Shown here piece after piece: positions 1 to 11,617 of a DNA stretch of 64,000 nt (its first letter is position 1; every line of letters begins with the position of its first letter). The translations under genes were made by a program, and so were the position numbers. The notes under the pieces were generated by a model. It had not been told where the DNA came from and ran no database searches. It saw only the letters and a list, made by a program, of their open reading frames with translations. This DNA comes from Pestalotiopsis fici W106-1 (Eukaryota > Ascomycota > Sordariomycetes > Amphisphaeriales > Sporocadaceae): NCBI RefSeq assembly GCF_000516985.1, contig NW_006917092.1, positions 884,619 to 948,618 on the forward strand, given 5' to 3'.

Positions 1-1525
1 GTAGGACCAATGAACATGAGATAATTCGGCATGTCTGGCACCGTGAGACCCATGTACGCTTCTGGCTGGATCGCCCACTTTTTGGAAAGAGAGACTCCAT
101 TCCGCCCAATGACTGGAAACCGTGGTCGATAGCTTACATCGAAACCAGTAGCGAAAATGATCGTGTCCACCTTGCGCTCTACGCCGTCAGCTCCCTGGAC
201 GCCTTCTGCGGTGATTCGTTCGGCGGCGGTGAAGTGCACGTCAACGTTCTCCTTTCCAATGGCGGCCATGTAAGGGTCACCTGGCGTGAGACGGCGGCAA
301 CCGACATCAAATTTCGGGGTGTAGCCCTGTAGAAGTCGCTCATCTTTGATGTGCTCAGCCATCCACTCTCTGCAAAAGTCTTGAGCAGCCTGCTGGTCTT
401 TAGTTTTCGTATAAAAGACGTCGGCCAGACCGTTGATCTGATCTTCAATATTCTTGGCATGAGCAGCCAGCTCGGCAGGATCCCTGAATTTCTGCTTGTC
501 ATCGGACGAGTACTCATGGTTTTGCCCGTAGTTGTTGGCAATCTGCGCAAACCACACTCCGGTCCTCACGAAAATGTCCATGTGTTTGACGTGTGGCTGC
601 ATGGTTGGGACTGTCTGGACAGAAGATGCACCAGATCCAATGACTGCCACGTTTTGTCCTTTCCACTGCTCTGCTTGGTAGTCGCGATCCCAATCAGCAG
701 TATGAATAACCTGTTCGTTTAATCAGTGAATGATCTGGTAAATCTCCTGCTGTGCCCGCTTATAGTGACTTACTCTGCCTTTGAAAAGCTCTAGCCCCTC
801 CATGTGCGGCTTTTTGAAGTTATTCAGTACCTGTGGCAATGTTATCAGCACCAAGCATGCGCACATTGCATTCGGAGCTACCTACCCCGGAACCATTGAA
901 CAGGACGTCACATTCGTCCTCGAAAATGGAGGATTCCTTGCCCGGTTCTTCTTTTTGCAGCTTGACCTTCCACGTTCCGCTGCTCTCCTGCCATTCCGCA
1001 GCAATCACCTCGGTGTTAAAGGTCATCTTCTCTCGAAGGTTGAAAACTTCACAGACCTTGTCGAGATACTGCCAGATATCGGCAGCATAGGAAAAGAATC
1101 GCGGCCAGTCGGGCTGTTGTCATCAAAAGTCAATCGTAGCAAGAAGTCTTGGAAAGGGTGTTGACACACATTGGGCGCCCACGGAAATACATAGGCATGG
1201 GAAGGAATGTCACATCCGCAACCAGGATATCGATTCTCGAACCATGTCCCGCCAATGGTTTCGTTCTTTTCGTAAATCTTGAAGTCGACATCTGGACACT
1301 CCTTTTGCATCTTGTAGCCCATCATGATACCCGAAACACCAGCGCCGATCATGATGACCCTGAGCGGGCGGTTATTGGGGTCCTTGAGACTATAGTATCA
1401 ATACAATGATCGGAGCTGATATTGACCGTTTGAAAACGAGAACGTACATTGAACTTGATGTTGGGGATGTGGTACCCAGATGATCCTGGGACTGAATAGT
1501 CCCATTTTCCTCCCGAGTCCAGCAT
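1..1525 (-). CDS. Baeyer-Villiger-type flavin monooxygenase, C-terminus cut by window edge
   Basis: FAD- and NADPH-dependent monooxygenase that would insert oxygen next to a ketone or hydroxylate a lipophilic substrate. Exons read 1448-1525, 1170-1382, 886-1113, 774-830 and 1-710 (continuing off the left edge), joined by short introns of 55-65 nt. The N-terminus has the FAD Rossmann motif GAGVSG followed by the family-typical [14 protein letters not shown]. The Baeyer-Villiger fingerprint FxGxxxHxxxW is present as FKGRVIHTADW, reconstituted across the intron at 711-773, and the second Rossmann motif VIGSGAS lies just after it. A late ATGFD motif is also seen. The start at 1525 gives a short leader containing [12 protein letters not shown], normal for fungal members. 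Substrate is unknown. The end of the protein is missing only because the window starts here. Confidence 0.9.
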
Positions 1526-3300
1526 TGCGATGAGCAGTAGATCAAAACTTTCAATATGTGATGAATATTCAAAGCAGCCGCCGGTAGAAGAAATAATTGC
1601 AGTCGCAAAAATATAGTGACTATTGCCTTTTCACTTTAGCAATAATCAACAACGTACGAAACAACGATGAGATCCTTTTGGAAAAAGGTCAAGAGTTCGC
1701 AATTGAAACGTTATACATGGCATTGGGTGGCCCATATTTACTTTGACGATCATGACGACTCCGCACAGGATTGATTGCAGTGGAAAGAGGGCAACAAATC
1801 ACGACACGGATGCGCAGCCTCGGCCCGCGGTTTCCAGGCAATTTTTCAGCTCCTGGTCTATCCTTGTGTGTATCGGACGTATCAGAAACACTCTTTTGCG
1901 CTGTGACGAGAATCCCCGTGGCATGATATGGGGGCGTTCGCCCACTGTGACGAATGATTTCTGTACCTTTTCGTACATAAATGTTATATAGCATGTCGGT
2001 TACTATACCCGACGCAGCCTGATTGGCTTGTTGAGGAGTTCTTTTAGTTTGTCATGAGATATACTCCACAGATCTTCCCCAATCTTTCCCCGCGTTTTGG
2101 CGTTTCGATACAGGTTCAATGCTCAAGACCATCCCGACGGGTGAAGGCATCTCCCGAGTCCCCGAGACGACGGGCAAATAGTAGGATCCGTTCTGCAAAA
2201 GAGAGTTCATATAGTGTACGAGTCATTGATCAATTCTACAAGGCTATATAAGCTACCCAGACAGTGAGGCAGGAAGACAATGTGGGTCACCGGCATATAG
2301 TAATGTGTAGAGTTGAAAGGCACTTAGATAAACCAAGACCACTGCCGTGATCAACTTTGGAGACAAAACATCTCCCTTTTTTGCTTTTTTCTCCTACTCC
2401 TAGCGTTGTTTCTTTTACCATGTCTTCACGCGCCAAGCTATTCTATGCACAAAACAATGTTGCGAAGTGGCGATTGCAATACCTAGGTTGGTTAGATTGC
2501 ACGATTTGCCCCGGCAGACTCCAGATCGAGCGGGGTCAAGAACAACACAGACACCATTTCTCCAAAAAGAGGCGCCTGCAAAGTGATTATCACTGTACGC
2601 AAGCCTAAGTAGCCTAACAATCATTTATCATAATGGATTTAAACGCTTTGCATTTCTCACGCTATTATCCACCTGTCTAACACTGTTCGTGGTTTAGTCA
2701 GTGACCTCTCGTAAAGCCATTGAAGAAGTCCATATGGTACAGCGCATGCCTGTATCGCGAGATCATACCACGGGCGGATACCGCCTCCTCACCTCGCTGT
2801 TATAGTACCGTTGACTGATTCTACCCATCTTGATCTCTGGTTGTGTCGATGGGCGAGGACTTCTGCAATCCCCCAAATCCACTCGAGACTGCCTTCAGAC
2901 GCCAGTCGTCGAGATATCATGGGAAGCCCAGCGCAAGCTTACAACGGCAATTAAGAAGGTCAATGGAGGAATATAGAGTCTGGAGAAGATCCAATAATTG
3001 AATCGCTGGGGCAAGCGGAGAGTCATAATGAACATTGGCCTTTGTCAACGGGATCGTGATACATATCACAATGGGCTGCGCAGGGAATCGACCAATTAGA
3101 CCAGGATCCAGATCCTAACCTCCTTGAACCCTTCTTTTGCTATTCTGTTCCTACTAATAAGCCAAGAACGTGTTTTTTGGACAGTCCAAATCATCTCATG
3201 CCAGCTTAGTCAACCTGACAGACGAACAACAACGCAGGTCCATAGTAGGACTCATTGTACCACAATTCAACTAAGTACAGGACGTTGATTTCTTATAAGC
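1526..3300. other. Intergenic, possible short gene only
   Basis: No convincing protein gene. On the plus strand a TATA-like TATATAAG at 2245-2252, a pyrimidine-rich leader at about 2370-2418 and an ATG at 2420 opening a 62-codon frame ending at 2608 look like a small gene, but the peptide resembles nothing I recognise. Confidence 0.4.
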
Positions 3301-4334
3301 TCATGCTGTATCGAGAGACGAGCGTGTCGAAATGAAACTTTTGTCTTCTTGTTCAACAACAATTCCGAAGAAATCGCGCAGTACTTGAATTCGTTCACTT
3401 TCTGATTCGCATACTTTGACCAGACCATGCTTGCCGTCGCGATACTCTTTGAGCTTTGCTTGATCTAGAACCACCTTGCCGACAACATCACATTTGTCAT
3501 CGTCACTCCGCAAGAACTTGACCACAAGAAGCTGCGTCGTAAGGGAGCACTGGGGGCTCTTGCTAGTGAAGAAGTTCAAGAAGTTCATCACTTCGAAATC
3601 CTTGTGAGTGAATTCTATCTCGGTGAAAGCGTAGACATCGTTCCACATCTGTTCCGGGCTGTTGCGAATCTGATATACCCAGTGTCTCTTCATCTGCGCA
3701 TCCAGGTCGTTGTGTTGTAGGCGCATGTCCTGTGTTCCGATATTGTGAATGACGTAGCCGGATGAGCTTGTCCCCTGGAGTTCCGAACTAGGAAGTGGGA
3801 GAGGGCATCGTGGACCATGGCCTCCATATCCGACGTCAACAACGTAGCGAGTTTTGTCTTCAGGTATAGTGACTATAATGATAGCATGCTCCCTACAAGT
3901 GTAAAGTTAGAGACGGATTACGCGCGACAGTTCAACGCAGTGTAAGTGGAATACACGAACCAACCAGACCAGCCAGGATTATGACTTTGATGGTTTCTGT
4001 ACAAGCGCGCGCCAGTCATGTACGTCTCGAATCCCAAAGAACATAGAATATGATTCAGGAGAATGTTGTTCTCCATGCAGTAACCCCCTCGATGCTTTCC
4101 GACAAATTTGTCGAATATGTCCTGGACTCGCAGCGAGATGCACTTATCTTGGGAATAGTGTAGGGAAACATTCTCGTATGGGAATGTTGTGATGTGAGCA
4201 GCTTACAATGTCGTGAGTAACTCTAATGTTAAGGAATAAGTCTTGTCCACGTAAAGCTTCTGTGGCAAACGAATGTATTCCAAGTACGTAGCAACTTCTT
4301 CGGCCGTCAAGGCCTCCTGCACCAATAGAGCCAT
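3301..4334 (-). pseudogene. Arylamine N-acetyltransferase (FDB2/NAT1-like), interrupted by one in-frame stop
   Basis: The NAT family transfers an acyl group (acetyl, or malonyl in Fusarium FDB2/NAT1) from CoA to arylamines. In Fusarium FDB2 detoxifies 2-aminophenol from plant benzoxazolinones. Two exons, 3961-4334 and 3301-3892, separated by a 68-nt intron with a CTAAC branch site, would give about 321 residues, the usual length. The catalytic triad is intact: Cys86 in RGGYC, His127 just after the intron and Asp144 in VVDVGYGG. The helper motif FPYENVSLHY is also present. However codon 44 is TAA (4203-4205) in an otherwise unbroken frame, between LELLTTL and AAHITTFPYEN. A short intron cannot remove it without deleting the conserved FPYEN segment. 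CAA to TAA would be one C-to-T change at CpA. It is called a pseudogene; readthrough or a sequencing error is the alternative. Confidence 0.8.
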
Positions 4335-5145
4335 AATAAATGCTTCGTGTCAATGGAGTGACTCACAGGGAAAGTGAACGACCAAAACAGTAAAGATTTT
4401 GTGAAAGGCCAGTGTAATAACTGCTTGTCAAAGAAGTGTTTTCTCCGGCTTCGGACGTCCTATTATGGCAGGGCTATGCTTTTTCCAGTGTGAAGATAGA
4501 GATGGGCTTAGGTATGGTGTTTAATGTATACCTACATGAGTCATCAGCTTGCGTACACGTAGCTAGTCATAATTAATTAGAACATCGGCAGCATAAATAA
4601 AACAAGAACTCGCGGCTGGACCTTCCTAAAACACGAAAGCGGCCTTTTCGCAAAAAGATCCCATGTCGTGCACGATCCTATTACATGCATGTGTATTGTT
4701 GGATTTCATGAGCCGTAGTGTTGAACCTGCTTAGTCGTGTGATGACCTTGAACATGCATCAGACACGAGAGAGGTAATGATAGCCCGTTGCAACGACTCC
4801 ACTTCAGTGCTAGCTCTAGACTCATGTTCATTTAACTGCAAGAGTACATGCTCGTAACATAGTAGATTTGCTTCGACGTAGACAAACACATCTCTGATTC
4901 GCATAGACACTTGGTCATATTGTAAGAATTGTAGTAAGCCGTCCTGTATTCTTCTGCCTTGATGTCTGGGCGGGTGTTCATTACAATACAGTCAGTTAAT
5001 ATTCACGAGCAACAAGTTAAGTCTGAACATCGTAATGTGATGGTATCAATAGTTCAATTCACCCAAGTACAAAGGGGCGGACGATGCCGGTTCCTGAACG
5101 CCTAGCAATGCAAATGTTTTTCGCTGTAACCTTTTCATACCCTCA
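4335..5145. other. Intergenic, nothing recognised
   Basis: Upstream region of the broken acetyltransferase gene and downstream region of the splicing-factor gene. No coding frame or repeat that I can support. Confidence 0.6.
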
Positions 5146-6294
5146 TTATTCACCCGCCAAGCTGGCATAATTCACCTCACTGGCCCCAGGGGGTGCAGCA
5201 ACAGGAGCCATGCTCTCCATGTCTTGCTGTGCTTGTTGTCCCTCTCCACCTTGAGTCAGCGCTCGCTGGCCAGGTCTGCCTGCAATGGCCTTTTGCTTCC
5301 TGACGTCACCAAAAGCGCTCCGCCCGTCCCTGATCATCTCGGCGCGCTGCTCTCTGTTCATGGTACCAACAGCCTTGGGTACACTCCACCTGACTCTCAA
5401 GGGGCATCCAGCAATGACAGCACGACCTTGGCACGCCTCTGCAGCCTTTTCAGCTCCCTCTCGCGTCTCGTAGTTGATGAAAGCGCAATGCGACATGTGA
5501 CTGCACACCAAACTCTTGATCTTTCCGTGCTCTTTGAAAAAGTCTCTAATCTTGTACTCTGGCAGATCATCTTCGACACCAGTGATGAAAAGTGACATGA
5601 TATTCCTGTCCTGGGGTGGCAGCCAATCTTGAGGGCCGGGTGGTAGTTGCGATGCTGCTGGGAATGGTCGTCTGTTGCCTCCTGATCTAGGTCCTGCTCC
5701 CGATGCGGCGGCGGCCCTGGAATCTCGTGTACGAATGGGCCCGGGGCCAGCAACGCCAGCGCCAACAGCGGCGTCACCGCCAGAGCTCTGCGACGCGCTG
5801 CCGTCTTCGATGGCTCGGCCCTTTCTGAAATACGGCTTGCTCGCGGCGAGTCTTCTGAGCAGCTCTCGTGCCTTTTCGTCCGTCTGCTCGTATTGTTCGG
5901 TGCCTCCGCGTCCTTCCTCGATCTCCTTTTCCTTGTTCTGTGCAAAGTATTCCCTGTTGACCTCGCTTCCGGGACCGGGCGCAACCATCTTGAGCGCGGC
6001 GTCGCGCACCGCGACGGGCAGGCCGAAGCTGAGGTCGAGCATGCAGGTCTGGCAGCAATTCTTGAGGCGAGCGCAGGTGAGGCAGATGTTGGTGCGCTTC
6101 TTGCGTCCGTGGGCTCTGTCGGCTGACCAGGCAAAGACGGTAAAGGGTCGCGTGCAGAGCTTGCACTCGGCGCCATAGTCCTCCTTGAGCATCTTGACGT
6201 AGGGGTTGTCGGGCAGACAGTTCTCGCAGACCGACGGGAAGTCGGTGGACTCCCAGCCGGATCGGTTCAGATCTTGCTTGATTTGAGGCGGCAT
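5146..6294 (-). CDS. slt11: Pre-mRNA-splicing factor Slt11/Ecm2 (RBM22-like)
   Basis: Core spliceosome protein that binds U6 snRNA and helps form the active site. A single exon of 382 codons starts at MPPQIKQDLNRSGWE. The N-terminal half has paired zinc-binding cysteines (CENC, CKLC, CLTC, CQTC) in the first about 85 residues, the diagnostic Torus/zinc-finger part. An RRM follows from about residue 230 with the core strand LFITGV and the second motif HCAFINYETREGAEKA. Between them is a Gly/Ala-rich linker and after it a Gln/Gly-rich tail. The start was chosen at 6294 because the longer frame upstream has no family similarity. It is the only clear housekeeping gene in the window and therefore a good synteny anchor. 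Antisense frames over it are GC-driven shadows. Confidence 0.95.
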   Translation of the reverse strand: MPPQIKQDLNRSGWESTDFPSVCENCLPDNPYVKMLKEDYGAECKLCTRPFTVFAWSADRAHGRKKRTNICLTCARLKNCCQTCMLDLSFGLPVAVRDAALKMVAPGPGSEVNREYFAQNKEKEIEEGRGGTEQYEQTDEKARELLRRLAASKPYFRKGRAIEDGSASQSSGGDAAVGAGVAGPGPIRTRDSRAAAASGAGPRSGGNRRPFPAASQLPPGPQDWLPPQDRNIMSLFITGVEDDLPEYKIRDFFKEHGKIKSLVCSHMSHCAFINYETREGAEKAAEACQGRAVIAGCPLRVRWSVPKAVGTMNREQRAEMIRDGRSAFGDVRKQKAIAGRPGQRALTQGGEGQQAQQDMESMAPVAAPPGASEVNYASLAGE

Positions 6295-6636
6295 GTTGCT
6301 ATGGGTTTCTTGTCTTTGCGACAAGTGTTTGATGTCCCAAGAATTTGGCGAGCTTGAGGTTGTCGCAAGGGTGGCGATTAGCTTGACGTTGAAAATGTGG
6401 CTGACAAATGATAAGCAGTCTGGCAGCTTTTGGAAAGTGGCTGGTGCTAGCACTTTTAGCTGCATGTATGCCAGTAAGCCCGTTAGAGGTGGGGGCCAAT
6501 ACCTATTCCCTAGCCCCCAGTGCCGCCTTGGTCATGGCTAAGACCAAACAATTCTAATCTTCCTGTGATCAGATGGCAGATGCAATTGCTTGATTTCTTC
6601 TTGATGGTATTCTTGATGATACTTCTAACTCGCTAG
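6295..6636. other. Short intergenic region
   Basis: Promoter side of slt11 and 3' side of the CoA-ligase gene, both on the minus strand. Nothing else seen. Confidence 0.5.
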
Positions 6637-8501
6637 TTAGAGTTTGGCCTGGACTCTATCAACATCGCTGACGCATAGGCCTCTACTTCTATCCCCGTTT
6701 CGTTCCTGTGCCTTCAAGACTCGTCTCAGGAGCTTTCCAGTCCCGTTTCTCGGCAACGACTCGGTAAATTCTACCTCTACGAGCCACTTGTATCGGACTT
6801 TCTTCTGCTTGACCAGGTCAATCAATAGTTTGCCCATCGCGCCGCTTGGAGCAGTCCCGTCTTTGACGACGACATAGGCTTTGGGCCGTTCACCTGAGTA
6901 TGGATCTGCGATTCCCAACACGGCGCATTCTTCCACGTCTGGATGCCCCATCAGGACATCCTCCAGCTCGGCCGGTGGCACTTGAAGCCCCTTGACCTTG
7001 ATCATCTCCTTTATTCTATCTTCTATATAGATCAGGCCGTCTTCGGTTATGTGCCCTACGTCGCCAGTATGGAGGAAGCCATCCGCATCAAATGACTCTT
7101 CTGTTGCGGCAGCGTTCCCAAGATAGCCCATGGCAATCTGTGGGCCAGCTGCACAGATCTCGCCCGTTTCACCAGGTTTGAGCAGCTTGTTCGGATCGTC
7201 CAAAGATATGACCTTGGCCACCGTGTTCGCCATAAGGAGACCGCCGCTTCTGGCATATTTGAAGTCGAAATGCGAAGGTGGGTGGGAGGAAATGCACGCA
7301 GTTGACTCGGTGGCCCCGTAGCCCTGACGAAACCCGGTCTTGGGGAACTTTCGGTGCAGTTGCTCGGTAACCTCTGGTAGACACGGTGCCGATCCAGACG
7401 ACCAACGCTTGACTATGCGCCTAAGATCTGGCAAATACTTGTCGACAACTGGATCGCGAACGATGCGCACAATGATGGGTGGGACGAGAATCAACTCCTC
7501 CATCCGGTACTTTATGATTGATTGAAGCATTGCGTCCATGGTGAACTGAGGGAGCATGATACTTTCCCCGTTCATGAATACTGGATAGGTGCAGAAGCGT
7601 ACCAGACCAGTAATGTGAAAGAGTGGCATTACTGCGAGAATGCGATATCGTCCATCCTCTGGCAAGACCTGAAGCTGTCGAAGCTGGTGACACTGAGCAA
7701 TCACATTATGATGCGACAGCATGACAGCTTTCGGGTGGCCAGTCGTGCCAGAGCTAAAGTTCAAGTAGCCGCAAACGTCCTTGTTTGTCTGGCCCCCTGG
7801 AATTCTGAAATATGGAACCGGGCTATACCTTTCGCTATCGTACTGAGCAATCAGATCTTGGACGCTAAGATAGCCCGGTGCCGAACCCTCGAGCAGAAAG
7901 ACATGCTGTCTGGGAATGCCTGCTTGAGTGGCGGCATCCACTGCAATCTCTAGAGAGCTGGGTAGAGTCATGAGAATCTTTGCTTCTGCAGTCTTGAGTG
8001 CATATGCCATTTCTTCCACGGTATATGATGGCGATGCACCATTGACACGGGCCCCTGTATAGACAATGTCAATATGTGAATCCCGTTTCTGTACTCAAGG
8101 ATTCGTTGCCGCTGACCAATCCTCACCGTTGCCCACATGACTACGGGGTACCATATTGTGTTTGTGCTGAACAAGGACACAGTTTGGTCCGGTGCAAGGC
8201 CATATTTGCGAGCCAGAACCGTGCTCAGCTTGGTAGCAATCTCCTTGACGGCAGCAAAGTCAAGCCGCTCCCCGGTGATGGCATTGCTATAACCGCCAAG
8301 CGCCAAAGGCTTTTGTTTTTGTTGTAGCGGAGAAAAGTCTCGAGACTCAAAGGCCCATTCCCAGGATGTAATTTGCGTTGGTACTGCGATTCATAGGGTA
8401 AGCCAAAGTAAGTTTGTACCTGCCTGACTTTCGCATTTAAGCTTTGGAAGGGTGCCGGCCTTACTGTCGAGATTAGGGTGCCGCGATACCCAAAGAGTCA
8501 T
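6637..8501 (-). CDS. 4-coumarate-CoA ligase-like acyl-CoA synthetase with PTS1
   Basis: Adenylate-forming enzyme (ANL superfamily) that would activate an aryl or fatty acid to its CoA thioester. Exons are 8465-8501, 8117-8383 and 6637-8054, giving 573 residues, the family's usual size. The AMP-binding P-loop reads SSGTTGHPK near residue 200. Further motifs are GYGATE, the hinge region YIEDRIKEMIKVKG and the C-terminal lysine motif LPRNGTGKLLR. The last three residues are AKL, a type 1 peroxisomal targeting signal, so action in peroxisomes is likely. The first exon is only 37 nt, joined through a GTAAGG donor into LDIPTQITSWEWAFES. A nearer donor would give a 36-nt intron, too short for fungi. 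Substrate cannot be named; aromatic acids are a guess from family. Confidence 0.9.
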
Positions 8502-9864
8502 GTTGCCGAGTTAAATTGGATTATGTGGTATGCGAGTTGGAACCTCTTGCAAGGTGACTTGTAGATATGCTGCTATACAGGGCCAAGAAATATCGAATGT
8601 AGATAATCCTCGTGTATCATCGCGACTCTCGTCAATGAGCACCTCCACATAGTGACGTGAGGTACCCTACCACTGGAAGGCGGGGGGATTGCCTCGGCAA
8701 TATTATTAATAGCACCATTCACAGTCGTTTGTCGGTACTAGGTGCTACTGGGAATAAGGTAGTGCAGTAATAATATTTTTTGGGGAAAGTGTCGGACCTG
8801 GGGTAGGTCACGAGTAACCAAATTAGGTGCGTTGCAGCCCCGAACGGTGCACTATAACAGTGCCAAGAACTACGCTGTAGCCCTCCGACCATAGGAGCTC
8901 AAGCGAAGAGTGACCATATTCCGCGACCTGTTAGAATCATATACACAATGACACAGGAAACACTAGATGAACACTCTAGTGATCCCTTCCATATGCGAAA
9001 TCCACACGACGAACTGCGAGATTGAGGCGCTCTGGCAGGATACTGAATTATGGATAGCCGCTGTCAATCACACCGTCCTTGGACCAATACCCGCCCAAGA
9101 TATGTCTGCAAGTTGGGATAATTGTCCTTTGTTTTACTGCTGTAGAAAGAGAATCAGCGGCTTCTACTTTCATAGATACATATATATATATAGATATAGA
9201 GATGATATCAGTTGCTATTCCTCTTACCTGTCAGCTCGTGAGGACAAGACGCCGTCTCGATCCACCTTTTGTTGCAACAAAAAAAAAGAAANNNNNNNNN
9301 NNNNNNNNNNNNNNNNNNNNNNNNNNNNNNNNNNNNNNNNNNNNNNNNNNNNNNNNNNNNNNNNNNNNNNNNNNNNNNNNNNNNNNNNNNNAGAGAGAGA
9401 GAGAGTAAAAGAGTAAACAAAATAAAAATTGAAAATTAAACAAACTAGTAGCGGCATTGACGTACCATCTACCCATCACTATAAAAGTGCAGTTACGATC
9501 CTATGCCATGGCGGCTCCCGGCTGGTATCCGTGGAAGGTTTACGGCGTCTCCGACTTGCAGCCTTTCGAGGTACATACTTCCTACGCACTCCCCAAGCAT
9601 AATTCATCAAGCAGCAGACGGTTTGGTTTCCCCGACGAGCTCATGCTAATCACCTTTCTCCGTTGTTGGCGTTGACACTGAAAGCATAGATAACCTGGTC
9701 ATGGCTCCTCGTTTCCAGTGACTAATCCTGCCTCTACACCACTCTCTCAAGATACTACACAACAGTCGACGCTATCACGTCCAACACTTCCATCGCTCTA
9801 CTCTACATATCATCACATTATTCATCATCATCCCGACCACCGTCTATTGAATTAATCATACTCG
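8502..9864. other. Intergenic region with assembly gap
   Basis: Contains a short TA/GATA-type microsatellite at about 9178-9202, an A-rich run, the N gap and a GA repeat. A small frame from 9508 on the plus strand (MAAPGWYPWKVYGVSDLQ at its start) is open for 56 codons but has no recognisable homology. A CT-rich leader at about 9730-9860 belongs to the downstream transporter gene. Confidence 0.5.
9292..9391. other. Assembly gap of 100 N
   Basis: Exactly 100 N, a conventional gap size, flanked by a poly-A/GA tract on the left and (GA)n on the right. The true length is unknown. Confidence 0.99.
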
Positions 9865-11617
9865 ATGCTCACTATGGACAGCCGACCTGCCCCACCCCAC
9901 GGCGCTGCTGCGAACGACCGAGACGTCCCTGCGACACTTCCTCAGCAGTCGAAATGGTCCGATCACAGGCCAACTTCTCCAGCCGAAATTTCAATCTTGA
10001 ACGAGGCTGATTGCGCCCAATACCTTGGCTATGCATTTCCGACCTGGAAGAAATGGAAGATTCTCATCGTCATCTTTCTGGTGCAATGTTCAATGAACTT
10101 CAACACATCTCTCTACTCCAACGGGCTTACTGGCATGAGCAAAGAGTTTGACATTACCATCCAGGCAGCCCGAACCGGAGCAGCCATCTTTCTCGTCACG
10201 TACGCATTTGGCTGCGAACTGTAAGTGCTGTACCAATCCCAACATCCATTTCCTCGCCGGCAATGCATCTAGCTAATCAAGCCTTTCTAGCTGGGCGCCC
10301 TGGTCCGAGGAGTTCGGACGCCGATGGATCCTTCAAACCTCCCTTGCACTCGTCAATTTATGTTCCCTTGTCGCCGCCCTTGCTCCCAACTTCCCCGTCC
10401 TTGTTGTCTTCCGAGCCCTCGGTGGCCTGTTTTCGGCTGGAGGTAGCATTACCCTAGGCATCGTTGCGGACATGTACACGGCTGGAACACAACAATATGC
10501 GGTGGCCTTCGTTGTTCTGGCCTCAGTAGGCGGCTCAATCTTTGGTCCAATCATTGGCGGTTTCGTCGAGAGCTATATGGCCTGGCGCTGGTGCATGTGG
10601 CTTCAACTCATTGCCGGCATATTTGTCCAGATTCTCCACTTCTTTCTGGTAGACGAAACGAGAGCGACTATCCTCATGGTCAAGCGAGCCAAGAAACTGC
10701 GCATGGCCAACGAATTAGTCTATGCACCAGACGAATTCAGGTCTTGGAAAGAAAGATTGGCACCTAAGGAACTAGTCACACTTTGGATTCGACCCTTCAA
10801 GATGTTCTTTACCGAACCAATTGTCCTCGTTCTTTCTCTTCTCTCGGGATTTAGTGACGCTCTCATCTTCATGGGATTCCAGTCGTTTGGTCTTGTCTAC
10901 AAACTCTGGGGATTCGCGCCGTGGCAAATTGGTCTGACATTCGTGGCTATTGGTCTTGGCTACCTGGTCGCCTACTTGTCTTACTTTCCTGCCATCAACC
11001 GCAATATACACCAAAGAGAGCGGAGGCCAGACGACGATTTCGCCAATTACGAGGGTCGTATGTGGTGGTTGATGTACACGGCACCTTGCCTACCCATCGG
11101 ACTCATCATGTTTGCATGGACCAGCAACCCTAGCCTGCCTTGGATCCTGCCCGTCATTGCATCTGCCATCATTGGAGTCGCCAATTATTCAGTGTACATG
11201 GGAACCATTGACTACATGGTAAGTCTCTTCTTAGAAACTGGATACTTGGCTGATGTAAGACAAAAATTATACTAATAATATTCACAGGTCGCTGCCTACG
11301 GTGAATTCTCGGCATCGGCGACAGGCGGAAACGGATTCGCCCGTGACTTCTTGGCCGGGATACTGACCTGGGCCGCCATACCTTACTATGATTCTTTCAA
11401 GAATATTTCAAGTCAGCCCTTGCAGTGGGCCAATAGTGTTTTAGCTTTCATAAGCTTGCTATTGGTTGCATCCACCATGATCATCTACTTGAAGGGCCCT
11501 TCCCTGCGCAAGAGATCTGCTTTTGCACAAAAGCTGGCCAATAGCTCGTCTAATGATATGGGCTCCTTGACTTCGATCCCTTCCGTGGTCCCCGCAACAC
11601 ATCGCATGCAACTGTAA
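9865..11617 (+). CDS. MFS transporter, DHA1 (polyamine/multidrug) type
   Basis: Plasma-membrane drug:proton antiporter-like protein. Exons are 9865-10220, 10291-11218 and 11288-11617, giving 537 residues. After a hydrophilic N-terminus of about 60 residues the first helix begins at KWKILIVIFLVQCSMNFN. The loop motif EEFGRRW lies across the first intron and the antiporter motif GSIFGPIIGGFVESYMAWRW follows. A central hydrophilic loop with WIRPFKMFFTEP is typical of the Tpo1/Caf5 branch. The second ATG at 9874 is an equally possible start. Intron 2 donor GTAAGT and acceptor TTCACAG restore the frame into VAAYGEFSASATGG. Substrate unknown. Confidence 0.9.

Noticed and set aside
3961..4334. Removing the stop in the NAT gene by an intron at the GTAAGC donor
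   Set aside because: The nearest useful acceptors would give introns of about 34 or 59 nt that delete the conserved FPYENVSLHY segment or use very poor sites; a nonsense codon is the simpler reading.
5397..6176. 259-codon minus-strand frame overlapping slt11
   Set aside because: It is the same DNA as slt11 in another frame; GC-rich content keeps it open and it has no family similarity, whereas slt11 has full domain conservation.
8384..8419. 36-nt intron in the CoA-ligase gene
   Set aside because: Too short for fungal spliceosomes; a different GTAAGG donor at 8459-8464 gives a normal intron and a better N-terminus.
9178..9408. Coding frames running through the N gap
   Set aside because: They consist of N and microsatellite sequence and do not represent proteins.
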